NCBI RefSeq assembly: GCF_004193775.1
Contig: NC_041002.1
Span: forward strand, 18,099,535-18,163,534
Reading direction: 5' to 3'
DNA from: Glycine soja
Lineage: Eukaryota; Streptophyta; Magnoliopsida; Fabales; Fabaceae
DNA: 64,000 nucleotides
Below the pieces are notes generated by a model. The model was not told the origin of the DNA and made no database searches. It saw only the letters and a program-made list of their open reading frames with translations. Within the stretch, counting starts at the first letter, position 1, and every line of letters starts with the position of its first letter. Shown in pieces: positions 43,101 to 54,160 of this stretch. Position numbers and translations under genes: made by a program.

Positions 43101-45017
43101 TGTAACACCCTGAGAAGCCACGAGGAAGCTTCTGGAGGAAGCCTCTTAATGAAGCTTCTAGAGAAAGCTACATGGAGCTGCCTCGGTAAAAATACTGCCC
43201 AGCCTTCTTTAACCGTTGGATCTTCTCTAAATTTGATCTGCAACTTCACAAGACACTTGTCCATGATCTGCCCATTGGGATCTTTGAGAAGATATCTGGA
43301 GTGAGCTCGAAGCTTCCGTTCCGAAATTTCGTAACGATGTGGGTGTTTGACCTAGAGCATTGTTACTAGCTTTGTTTTCTGAAATCCATGCTAAGTCTCC
43401 TTCGTTTTGGCATGGTAGAGGTTTGCGTGGAATCAATGAGCAAGGACGAAAAGGAATCTTCAAGTGACGAGATGAGAAATCCGCAGGGTAGCTCACGATA
43501 GGTAAGGGGAGTTTATTATAAAATTTACCGTTTTAACACCATAGTTAGGGTCAGGGAACCTAGCAATGAGGATATCTGCCTGTCCCTGTTGCATGCTGAT
43601 TTTTCTTCAAAGAAAATTACGTTTTAACTAATGGGATGCGATATATATATATATGTATTGTGATGAATGATATTGTTTTGGTTGTTTGAAATGTGTTGTT
43701 TAAAGACCATGTCAACATGAATTGTTATTATTGATGAATATGTGAATATGAAATGAGGTTGTTGTTGTTGTTGATAGCGTCATTGAGATGAGATGATATT
43801 TAGGTTGTGAATGACATGGAAATGGAATGTTGATTGATGTTGGAAATGCATTGGCATGTGCATGTTGTGTATGTTCGTGGGGGGCACTATGCACTGACCT
43901 TCCAGGGTCTTTGGCACTAGCTTTTGGCCACGAACATATGTCGTATGGAGTGTATGTCATGGGGGGTAGAGTGCACTGACCTTGTCGAATGGCCCAGACG
44001 TGGGTAACTAGTGTGGTTAGAGAATCTAAGCATTTCTGAGGGGATGCTTAGGCGCTTTAATTGGTCCATGGTCTTTGGCACTTACTTTTGGCCGTGATCA
44101 TAGCTCATACGACACAGGAAATAGAGTAACTGTGGCCAAGTGTACTTTTTACTAGGGGGCTTGTCACCTGGTAGGGAACACCTTTGGGCTCCCAGGCTGA
44201 TCACCTATGGGAAGGGGGCTGTTACGTGCACAATCGGCTGGTCTCGACAAACTCAGCACAGTTCCCTAAGTGAGAGTGTCTTGTGGACACGCTTAGGCTA
44301 TTTCCTGAGGTTTGGTTGTTGTTGGTACATACCACATTGCATCTGAGTGTTGAGTCAGGTGCATGCATCATTCTATGCAGTCTTGATTGGGTCCATGGAT
44401 GGATGATGAATAATTGTTGGATGTGAATGATGAATATTTGTTGGATATGAGTGTTGAATAATGATTGTTGTGTATGCTTATCATGTTTGCCTATGTTCCT
44501 TGCTAATTGTGGTTATTTGGAATTGGTATTGGTTCTTTTATAATAAACTCACCCTTGCAATTTTGTATCGTGTGGTTGATACCTGTGATGATCACGAACC
44601 TTGTTCATGGGAGCAGAATGACAGTGGCAGGGTGTAGGGAGTATGATTCTGGTGAGGAGCCGCCGAGCCGACGTGATGACATTGGCGTTATTTTTGGAGA
44701 GAGTTGTGTTTTGTAATCAACTCCTCCGTAGTTGGTTTTTAAGTTTTATTTTGTTGAGTTAAAGATGTAAAAATGGAATTTTAATTATATATATATGAAC
44801 ATATTTAATTTTCGTTATGTGTATGACATGTACCAAATTATTGTTTCTATGTAATTATGCATATTCACTTAAGTAATGGCGTGTTGTTGGATGAATTTAT
44901 GTTGTGACAAAATCACTTCTATTTTCATAATAAAAAATTAAGGGAGTTCTTTTTATAAAAATTGAAATTATCGAATATTGGAGTGTGGATACTGTAGCGA
45001 CGAGGCGGGCCGTTACA
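43101..45017 (+). repeat. Solo LTR H1 (TGTAAC type, probably chromovirus)
   Basis: TGTAACACCC...GCCGTTACA, 1917 bp, flanked by GAGCT duplications (43096-43100 and 45018-45022). The homologous LTR at 28942-31694 runs in the opposite orientation. It contains short GAAGCTTC palindromes in the first 90 bp and ggtggttgatacctgtgatgatcacgaacc-type sequence shared with 29340-29400. Lineage is guessed from terminal sequence and size; no internal domain is present to prove it. Confidence 0.85.
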
Positions 45018-46089
45018 GAGCTCGCCTGGGCGAGCTGGGTGGCAAGCTCCTCCCCTATTTTCCTATATATAGGGGGAGGAGTGAAGGAGAAAAATGTTCA
45101 GCCCTCCTGGTATTTTGAGATCACTTGAAATTAGTGAAAAAATTGTTTTCGTGAAGAAAATCCAAGCCGAGGTGCTTCCATAACGTTTTCGTGGGTGATT
45201 TCACGAAGATTTTCAACCATTCTTCGATGTTCTTCGTTCGTTCTTCGTCATTCTTCAGTCTTCAACCGGTAAGTTCTCGAAATCGAACTTTTCAATTCAT
45301 TCTATGTACCCTTAGTGGTCCTCATTTGTTTTCACGTGCTTTTATTTTCATTTCATTTACTTTCCGTACCCCCTTTTGACGTGCTTTAGTCATTTACTTA
45401 AGTCATTTTCTCCCCTAATCAAAAATAAAATAAATTTCCACCGATCATTTGAATTGTAACATCCGTTAATTTCTGTTAAAATGAAATCCGACCGTTCGGT
45501 CATGCCGTAACTGTGGCGTCCCTAAATTAATGACTGGTTTAATAGTAATAATTTAAATAACAAAAACCATGGTAAATTTTTTTTTCTTTTTCTTTTTCAT
45601 TTCTTTCTCTTTTCACCATAACTAGGTTTAGAAGGAAAAATCCTCACTATAGAGTCCTGAATGGCCAGTTCACAACTCTATTCGGAGTCATTTCTTTCTT
45701 ACCGCTCATAATCTCTAAACTATTTTGCTGTTTCAAAAGGAAGAATGTACCAGCCATTACTTTAGGTCGTCACATGAAAATAAAAGAATAAAATATGGTC
45801 GATAAACTCTTTTACTAATAAAGTTGCTAATGCTTTCTTTTCAAATAACAAGATCGATCATAAATGCATTCATCATTTAAAGCTGTCCAAAATATGGGAG
45901 TTTTACAAAATATATAGTGTCATCCAGAGCAAAGGTGTCCACAGTGGTGGCTTCCGCCACATGTATACAATCATCAAATTCCTATACATCAGGTCTACCC
46001 ATACCAAAAACAAAAGAGTAAACCTAACAGTCAGTCCTAGATACACCCACCCTCAAAAAGTATATAAAACTAGTCCGAAGAGCTGTCCA

Positions 46090-46521
46090 CTATGATGAAG
46101 AGCCTCCGCTGATTGCCATCTCCCCCGGGCCACTATCCTCCGTAGAATCTGCCTCAGATGCCGACATGACTTCCTCGGGAGAATCCACCTCAAGAAGTGG
46201 ATCCTCATCACCCTCTAGAAGGTCAAGAGCATCCACAACAGGCTCAGGAGGTAGCTCCTCAAGATCCTCCTCAGGGTCTTCCTCGGATGACGTTACCTCG
46301 ATCACTTGGACGGGCTCCACTAGACGATATGGTGTAGGCGTGGGTAGTATCCACTCCACCGTGCGCTGAAGCGTCCGTGCATGTTCATCTGGATGCACCA
46401 AAGAAGTAGCCGTGAATCGAATGGTGCCCCAAAATCGGCACCTCGTGTTGCCTTCGAGGGTCTCCCAAGCTCCCTCTAGGCACTCCATCTCTACTCGATC
46501 ACGGATTAGCTGCGCCGCCAT
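46090..46521 (-). CDS. Acidic 143-residue ORF inside solo LTR H2, function unknown
   Basis: ATG at 46521 (MAAQLIRDRVEMECLEGAWE), chosen because a pyrimidine tract and AG (ttcttttctttcttgtag) lie a few bases upstream, like a splice acceptor. The first 60 residues look globular and hydrophobic/charged mixed (RCRFWGTIRFTATSL). Residues 75-143 are strongly acidic with Ser/Pro: VIEVTSSEEDPEEDLEELPP, DALDLLEGDEDPLLEVD, and an end rich in Ser, Glu and Gly. There is no recognised domain, signal peptide or membrane segment. It is in the same orientation as the LTR and would lie in its transcribed leader. The frame is intact while everything around it is decayed, but a solo LTR gives no test of selection. 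It could also be a chance ORF in GC-richer sequence. Confidence 0.4.
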   Translation of the reverse strand: MAAQLIRDRVEMECLEGAWETLEGNTRCRFWGTIRFTATSLVHPDEHARTLQRTVEWILPTPTPYRLVEPVQVIEVTSSEEDPEEDLEELPPEPVVDALDLLEGDEDPLLEVDSPEEVMSASEADSTEDSGPGEMAISGGSSS

Positions 46522-46647
46522 CACGATCTACAAGAAAGAAAAGAAAGGGGTAGACTCTTTCACAAGAATCTAACTATGCCGCCGCACAATACGTTTCATA
46601 ACCACTACATGCAAGTAAAAGGGTATCTTAAGGCTTTTCATCTCTGG

Positions 46648-47042
46648 TAATCGATTACACAGACTTGGTAATCGATTACCAGAGGCTAAACTCGAATTAC
46701 ACAGCCTCAGAACATGAAATCTGCAAAAATGCACTGTGTAATCGATTACACATACCAGGTAATCGATTACCAGTGACCCATTCCTCTGTGTAATCGATTA
46801 CACAGTCTGGTAATCGATTACCAGAGGCTTCCACCATCTCCCAGCTCCCTTTTTAAGCCTGGTAATCGATTACATCCCCTGGTAATCGATTACCAGAAGC
46901 TCCCTTAGCTTCCTGACCTCGTTTTCAAGCCTGGTAATCGATTACACCCCGTGGTAATCGATTACCAGAGACCATCTTAGCCTCCTATCTTCATTTTTAA
47001 GCCTTGTAATCGATTACCCACCCTTGGTAATCGATTACCAGA
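46648..47042. repeat. Array of 12 TAATCGATTA palindromes in six pairs
   Basis: Cores read GGTAATCGATTACC or GTGTAATCGATTACAC, arranged in pairs 10-25 bp apart, with pairs separated by about 30-60 bp. The right member of every pair is the form ggtaatcgattaccag. The same palindrome recurs, decayed, in the copia LTR at 33683-33875. Confidence 0.9.
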
Positions 47043-50000
47043 GGCCACAACCCATATATCACACAAAAATTCACAACTGGCCAGCCACCACAAGCCTCCT
47101 TGCTTTGTGGTCTTTGTTCCTTTTATCTGTTGACTGCCAGGAGCTCGCCTGTTTAGGTACATCACAGGTTCTCACTGACCGACTATGCCCGGGTTGGGTC
47201 GGGATTGGTCAAGCTTGGTTTTGGGCAATAGCACCCCACCTGACGTCCCCAAGGTCTCCTGACCCCCGCGACATATCTCCAGGTACCACTCTGTGGTCAA
47301 CGAATAAAAGCAGGAAGTTCACCCTTCTACACTTCCTCATCTCAAGCTTGTAGGATTATGGGGTACCCATCACATGTGGTACTAGGTGGCGGTCGGGCGA
47401 TGGTGCACAACAAGTTTTCCACATCCACAATGCGCGCATAAACCCACCATCCCCTGTTACCCACCTCCAACTGAGCTCACGTACTCCCACGTAGCCCATA
47501 TCCTCGTTTCTCTCAACACCGGGTCCCCATCAATCCTCCCAAGCTTCCCCAACATCCAAGTAATACAACATTCAAACAGCACAAACTATCACAGCCAAGA
47601 AAACAGAGCAAAGGCAGAAAATTCTGCCAAAACACCAACCAAAATCACAGCTTTTCTCACTTAAAGACCCCAGTAACAATTCCTTCGTTCCAATTCGTTA
47701 ACCGTTGGATCGACTCCAAAATTTTACTGGAAGTCTCTAGTACATAAGCCTACATTTTGACCGTTGGGATCTACTAGCAAACATCCAGAACTCATTCTGC
47801 ACTACTCTTTCCACAGCCAATCACACACAAGTATTTTTTTGCACTTGTGCAAAATTCTGCTGCACAATTTCACAGCAAAAATCTGCACAAAGTGCAGATT
47901 TCGAAAACCACACTTCCCCTCATCCAATCTTTCCCAAATCAAATCCTACAAGTCCCAAATCATGTATCAATCATGTCTAAACCAAAGCCAAGCTTGAAAC
48001 CACAGCAACACAAAATCTAGGTGTCCAAAACCCCTCAATTTAATGGATTTTCTAGGCTTGAGAAGTGAAATTTAGAATGGGACAAATTTGAAGCAAACTC
48101 TCACCTCACAAAAGTCTATAACATCAATTTAAACTTGTTCAAACTGGATTTACGCCTAAAATTTCACCGAATCAAAATTTGACTCCTCAACACCCAATTT
48201 TGCCCTAGAAATGGCCCTTGGTTCACTTTGGTCATTTGTTTTTCTCTCTAGCACAGCCTAACCTTTCTCATAAATCCTAAATGGCATTTCAAGCTAAGAT
48301 TAACTCACTTTAACCTCCATTTACCACAGAATCCAGATTTAACCTTCCAACTCTCAAAGCCTCACTCTTTTTCCACTCATAACATCACATTCTCACTTTC
48401 TAACCCTAGGTTAACTCTACCCTTCACCTTTATCAGTTTTCCATAAGCAATTTCAGCATATAAACATCACAAACATCATCACAAAAACCCTAAAACAGAA
48501 TGGGTATGTCTAACTCATCCATACATGGCAAGTTCAACAAGCTTTCAACAAGAGTCTTCACAAATAACTATCATGAAGCAGAAAACTAACAAAACTACCC
48601 ATCATATCTCCCAAAACCCCATACCCACGAAAATCAAAGGAGAAAGAAGTCCACCCAAATCTGAAATTTCGAAGTCCCACTCGTAGACACGCACTTCACG
48701 ACCCCGAAAATGCCCTTCTTTCACGATTTGGGGCAGAAATGATGGCCAAAGGTTGAAGCTTTGTTTGGAGCTTCAATGGAGAATGAAGAAGAAGAGAATG
48801 GCAACGTGAGGGAGAGAGAGAGCTGTCTGAAATTTTTTTCTGTTGAGTGAAGTGAGAGAGAGAGTTGCTTTTTGATTTTAAAAAGGCTTTTTCCTCATTT
48901 CTTATTATTTTATTATAAACTATGCCACATGTCCCCATTTGAGTGGAGCAAAAAGGGCCCACTTTCCCTTTTGACTGTGACCCATACTCAGCCACAAAAG
49001 TGAGGAAAATCTGACCTTTGAAATGCTAAAATCCTGCCTCGGTTTGCGTGCCATACTTAAGCAATATATATATCAAAACGCTCAGAATAAAACCCCGAGC
49101 GTGGTTCAGAGGTTGGTTTCATTAAGTTTTAAGTCGTACGCAAAACGATGATTTTTAAACTAATTAATTAAGAATTAACCCATAACCTCCCAGTTATGGA
49201 TTTCTCTTCCTTAATTAGCCTAACCCGCATATCTTGCCCCCACTGTTCCTACTCTTACCAAGAACATATATGCATATACACTGAATAATATTTATATATA
49301 TATAATCATTCAAAATACATTGTTTCCGAAAACTCCGGGTAGAAATTTCTAGGATGTTACAGTAACCACGTTGGAAACCAAGAAGAGGTAAAATAATAAT
49401 ATAATAATCAAAAAATATCTTTTAGTAAAATAAACCAAAAAAATCCATCGGACGTTTCTCTTTGGGAATTCTCTTTCTTAATCGAATCGACTAATAACCA
49501 AAGTGAAACTAAGGCTAAAATCAATTCATAACCCAAACTTTTGTGATCGCCTAAAAAAGCCATTTTCAGAGGTCCAACGCCTTGAAATGGTCTTTTCCGC
49601 TTTTATTGGTTAAGTGTAGATTTCTAAAAAGCCTAAAATCAATATGTAACTTTGCTACCTCTTTCAAAAATAAAGAAATCATTAATGGTCCAATGCCTTA
49701 ATGTTTTCTCACTTTTCAAAAAGAATTGAAAGATTGTCTAATGGTCCAACGCCTTAAATGACCTTTCATTCAATAAAAACATATCATGCAAAAAAGGATA
49801 AAAAATAACTTAACCAAAACGCTTTGTTCACAAAAGAACTACGTAGGTATGATTTTCTCATCACAATTGAGGAATACGTAGGAGCAAAGGGAAACGCCCT
49901 TGTCGACCACAAAAAGATAAAAATATAAAAAGGCCTAAAAAAGACATAAGAACGTAAAAAGGGAAGATAACATAAATTGAAGTCATATTTGCACATTTGA

Positions 50001-50231
50001 TTAAAGGTTGCCGTCTCTAGTGACGGACGTGTGGGGTGCTAATACCTTCCTCTTGCGTAAATACAACTCCCGAACCTTTCACTTAAAGTTCATAGATCAC
50101 GTCTTTTCCGGTTTTTCCGACGTTTTCCTCAAATAAATGTTGGTGGCGACTCCGCACGTATTCCTTTCTTGGAACACGCACTCGCGAGTCACGCGTCGCC
50201 CTCCCGCCGAAGGGTAGGTTGCAACACCCCG

Positions 50232-50584
50232 AACATAAGAAATCTCACAAAAAATAATGGGTTGTTGGGGCATCTAATGTATATGTGTAATGGTCCTTCT
50301 CACTCTCTGACACTACTCAGGTGGTGGAAAAATGATGAGCATCTCTAAAAATGGAGGGCCAATAAAACCCACAGTCTAAGATCCTCCTAGCGGTTCATTG
50401 AGGACCAAAATGACCACCGGTAGGTGTGCTATGACAAAACTGCAGAATAGACTGAATCTCATGATCGGACACACACCTGCGGATCACTTGGTCACTACAA
50501 AACCTCCACAAATAAGGATCATCCAACACATAATATTTGGCATCACTCTTAAGTTTATCTATTTTAGACCTAGATACATGCGTT
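50232..50584 (-). pseudogene. Integrase zinc-finger region of element F
   Basis: On the minus strand about 50440-50300: FCHSTPTGGHFGPQ, then TARRILDCGFYWPSIFRDAH, then HF. This is the H-H part and the following helix of the integrase HHCC zinc finger in the Athila/Calypso pattern. A stop replaces the residue after FGPQ, and the Cys pair is degraded. It joins the core at 39434 once element D is removed and joins RNase H at 51736 once solo LTR K is removed. Confidence 0.75.
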
Positions 50585-50589
50585 GGGAC

Positions 50590-51730
50590 TGATGTGCCAT
50601 CATTTTCTTCTATTTTCTAAACCCTTTTTGCACCATTTTAATTACTGATTGGTCTTAATTGTCAATTAATTAGGCAGTTTTATTATTCGGGCTCATTTGG
50701 CTAATTTGATGTTTTTAATCTAACTTCAGGAATTAATGAAACATTGGGCTTAATTCGGATTTTGGTTGTGGACTTGAAGAGGGCAAATAAAGCAGCGCTT
50801 ACCTTAGTTAATTTCTAATTAGGAAATTTCGCAATTTTATTTTATATGGTTCAGTGTTTATTTCGTTTTGGGCCAGAGTATTGTAATAGGGCCCAGTGAC
50901 TTTGAGTGACTCTTTTTAAATAGCAGCCTAGGGATTCGTGCAAGGCTATTCTGTTATGCTATTCATTATTCAGAGCTTTGTTTAGGGTTTTACGTTTTTC
51001 TGTTCTAAGGCTACTGTTTCGTTCTTAATGCAATTTTCCATTTTCTGCTTCTAATTACAATTTCGTTCTTGTTTCTTCTTCTGCCTTCATTTACGTTTCT
51101 GCTTCATTTACGTTTTTGCTTCATTTACGTTTCTGCTTTTAGTTTCATTTACGTTTTCTATTTGAATCTATGGAAGGCTAAATATTCTGGTGTTGTTTCC
51201 TTTTGAGGATGAAGCCCAACTCTCTTTGAGGTTTCGTTTATAATGTGGCTTCCTGGCAGTTTTCCCTTCACCGGTTAACCCAAATTCGTGAACATTAATC
51301 AGTGCACACTTCATGTTCGATTAATTGCCTCTGAGCCTAACTTGCGTTCATGCTTAATGAACGAAGGGCTAACTGGTGTATGTGGTGCCTAATCACGTAT
51401 TGACAACCCTAAGTTGATTTTCGCTTAGTAAATTGAAATAGGGTTGGATTAAGTGGTTAACTGTTAGGGACGAATTCTCCATGACCCAGGACAAGACAAT
51501 GGCTTTTGAATCAGAGGAAACAACCCGTTTTTAATATTATTAGTTTCGTATTCCAGTTTACTTGTTTTGTTCCTTAAATTACAAAACAAACAACCCCCCC
51601 CCCAATCGTTACTGTTACTGCAAGTATATTATGAACATTTGGTTTATCATTGCTCATTGGGAAACGACCTAGGATCACTTCCTAGTTACTGCATTTTCAT
51701 GTTTATTTGATTCGGGTACGGCCTCGATCA
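50590..51730 (+). repeat. Solo LTR K
   Basis: TGATGTGCCATC...GGCCTCGATCA, 1141 bp, flanked by GGGAC duplications (50585-50589 and 51731-51735). TATA-like tttttaaatag near 50914. Tandem cttcatttacgtttctg repeats (51089-51150) and a C11 run (51593-51603) lie inside. Family not recognised. Orientation is inferred from the TATA position. Confidence 0.85.
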
Positions 51731-51735
51731 GGGAC

Positions 51736-53040
51736 TATAGATGCAATAATGAAATTTACAATATCCACAAACCAATGTGTGACATATGATGAATGCAATT
51801 GCATCAAATGCTCATCAAGGAAGTCATTCCTAATAAGGAGGGAGTCACGTCCCTCAATCCTGCTCAAATGACCAGCCACCAAGTTTTCTGCTCCATTCTT
51901 GTCTCTGCTCTCAATATCAAACTCCTAAAGAAGAAGCATCCATCTGATCAATCTGAATTTAGCATCAAGCTTCTTCAATAGGTACCTCAAGGCTGCATGG
52001 CCAGTATAGACAGTAATATGGGAGCAAAGCAAATAAGATCTTAATTTATCTCATGCAAAAACAATAGCTAAAAGCTCCTTTGTGGTGGTCGTGTAGTTGA
52101 CTTAGGCTACATCTAGAGTGCGTGATACATAAGCAATGATGTGTGATAGTCTATAAACTCTCTACGACAAAAACAACCCCAAGTGCATAATTAGAGGCAT
52201 CACACATGATCTCAAATGGAAGCTCTCAATTCGGTGGTTGCATGATGGGAGAGGTGGTAAGCTTCCTCCCCATCTCCTTAAATGCCTCTCTACAAGGCTA
52301 GTCAAACACAAAGTCTACGTCCTTCTGAATAAGCTTAGACAATGTTAGGGAAATCTTGCTAAAATCCTGGATGAATCTCCTGTAAAATCCTGTATGTCCA
52401 AGAAAAGAATGTACTTCCCACACAAAAATGGGGTAAGGAAGAGAAATAATAACATCAATCTTGGTCTTATCGACCTCAATACCTCTACTAGAGACCAAAT
52501 TCCCTGAGACTATACCTTTATGGACCATAAAATGACATTTTTCACAGTTAAGAACAATGTTAGTCTCAATGCATTGGTCAAGAACTCTAGAGAGGCTATC
52601 CAAACATGCATCAAAGAAAGAACCACATAAATAGTGAAATCATCCATAAACACCTCCATGCAACTCTATGATAAATTAGAAAAGATACTCACCATGCACC
52701 TTTGGAAGGTACCAGGAGCGTTCATAGGCCAAAAGACATCCTGGTGTAGGCAAATGTTCTAAATGGATAGGTGAATATGGTCTTGTGCCGATCCTCTAAT
52801 GCAATATGAATCTACATGTAACCTGAAAAATCATCAAGAAAACAATAATGTGATTTACCTGCCAACCTTTCCAGAACCTGACCAATGAATGGAAGAGGGG
52901 AATAATCTTTGCGAGTTGCCTGGTTCAGTCTCCTATAATCAATGCAAACTCGCCAATTGTTGGCCACTTTAGTCGGGGTCAATTCAATATCCTGGTTCTT
53001 CACAACAGTGATGCCCGAGTTCTTAGGAACCACTTGGACA
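51736..53040 (-). pseudogene. Reverse transcriptase and RNase H of element F
   Basis: RT starts near 53033: MVPKNSGITVVKNQDIELTP and VANNWRVCIDYRRLNQATRK, then FLDDFSGYM (first catalytic Asp). After a decayed stretch comes MSFGL and EVFMDDF (FMDD active site, about 52650). The frame 52298-52603 continues LNCEKCHFMVHKGIVSGNLV and FLGHTGFYRRFIQDFSKISL. RNase H follows: PFEIMCDASNYALGVV near 52220, then a decayed KELLAIVFA and AALRYLLKKLDAK region toward 51950, and NLVAGHLSRIE near 51850. Several stops and frame changes make it non-functional. Confidence 0.85.
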
Positions 53041-54160
53041 GGTCAAACCCAAGTGCTATCTAAAATGGGATAAATGATCCCTGCAGCTAGTAGCTTCATC
53101 ACGTCTTTCTTCACCACATCAAGAATGGTGGGATTCAACCTCCTTTGTGGCTGCCTAACAGGCCTAGAATCATCCTCCAAAAGTACCGATGCATGCATAT
53201 GGAAGGATTTATTCCATGAAGGTCAGCAAGTGTCCACCCAATGGCCTTTTCGTGGCCTCTCAAAACATGCAACAACTTATCCTCATGCTCAAGTGAAAGG
53301 CTGCTAGATATGATGATCGGGAGCTTCTAAGCATCATCTAAATAGGCATACTTTAGGTGCTCAGGTAATGGTTTCAGCTCAAAGGAAGATGGTTGAACTG
53401 TGGAAGGCAAAGAGAGATTGATGGCTGGTGAAAGAGAAATAGGAGGATCAGAACCTGCACCCGCATCATAATCAAATGAATTGTAGAAGAAATCTCTGCA
53501 CAAATACTACATACAACAGTAGACTCATCAAAATCATCACAAGTACAATCTAAAGAACCAAGGTCAAAGTCATAAAAATCATAAAGTAAATTTGTACAAA
53601 TGTCTACAATATCTACTACATCATCAATGATATCTACAAGTAAAATAAAATGCTCCTCTACAGGATGTCTCATGGCCTTAAAAGTGTTGACATGCACAAC
53701 ATCATCACCAAACTCCATGGAAAGAGTCCCTCCATGCACATCAATTTTGGTCCTAGATGTCATAAAAAATGGTCTCCCTGGGATCAATGTGAACCCATGG
53801 TTGGAAGACTCATTCTCAATATCCTAAATGTAAAAATTTGCTGAAAAAGTTAAATCCATAACTCGCACCAGCATGTCTTCAATGACTCCAAGTGGAATCG
53901 TAACAATACGATTGGTTAGATGGATGAGAACACTAGTGAGTTTTAAATCACCAAATTTTAATTATCTGTAAACTAGTGTGGGCATGACATTAATTGAGGC
54001 TCCAAGATCAAGCATGGCATCTGTAAAAGTGCAATCTCCAATGGTACAAGCGACAATAAAAGTGCCAGGATCTTTGCACTTTTGTGGCATGGTGGATGGT
54101 GGAAGGACATCAACACTTTTGCTCTGTATAAGTGTAGAAACATTTATGCCCAACTTCACT
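53041..54160 (-). pseudogene. Protease region of element F
   Basis: Active-site block 53962-54159: KCKDPGTFIVACTIGDCTFT then AMLDLGASINVMPTLVY; the retropepsin triad reads D-L-G. 53374-53787 continues RPFFMTSRTKIDVHGGTLSM and FGDDVVHVNTFKAMRHP, the second half before RT. Frames change near 53960 and 53790. The region 53040-53370 between protease and RT is decayed. Confidence 0.8.

Larger units (their letters stand above)
45512..49361 (-). repeat. Solo LTR H2 (TGTAAC type, 3.85 kb)
   Basis: On the minus strand TGTAACATCCTAG at 49361 to ..GGGACGCCACA at 45512, flanked by GTAAC duplications (45507-45511 and 49362-49366). A TATA-like tttaaaatc lies near 48880, with a CT-rich leader after it, so most of the LTR (48.85 kb down to 45.5 kb) would be transcribed. 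It contains 12 TAATCGATTA palindromes (46648-47042) and a 143-codon acidic ORF (46090-46521). Large TGTAAC-type LTRs occur in Tekay/Del chromoviruses; that assignment is tentative. Confidence 0.85.
39440..50226 (+). mobile_element. Ogre-type element D, internally deleted, inserted in the F integrase
   Basis: TGTCATACCC at 39440 to GCAACA at 50226, flanked by target duplication CCCCG (39435-39439 and 50227-50231). It has a full 5' LTR, a leader and the first part of ORF1, then a direct jump into the 3' LTR that misses its first 24 bases or so. The polypurine tract is lost, so it cannot transpose. The 3' LTR holds two solo LTRs (H1 and H2). Removing D joins the two halves of the F integrase reading frame (..YV RGIGFMGPF..). 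Confidence 0.92.
42649..50226 (+). repeat. Element D 3' LTR, split by solo LTRs H1 and H2
   Basis: Pieces 42649-43100, 45023-45511 and 49367-50226 add up to about 1.80 kb, equal to the 5' LTR minus its first bases. TATA-like TATATATA at 45064-45071, donor GTAAGT 45269-45274, hairpin 1 at 49839-49881. It ends TTGCAACA at 50226. Confidence 0.9.
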
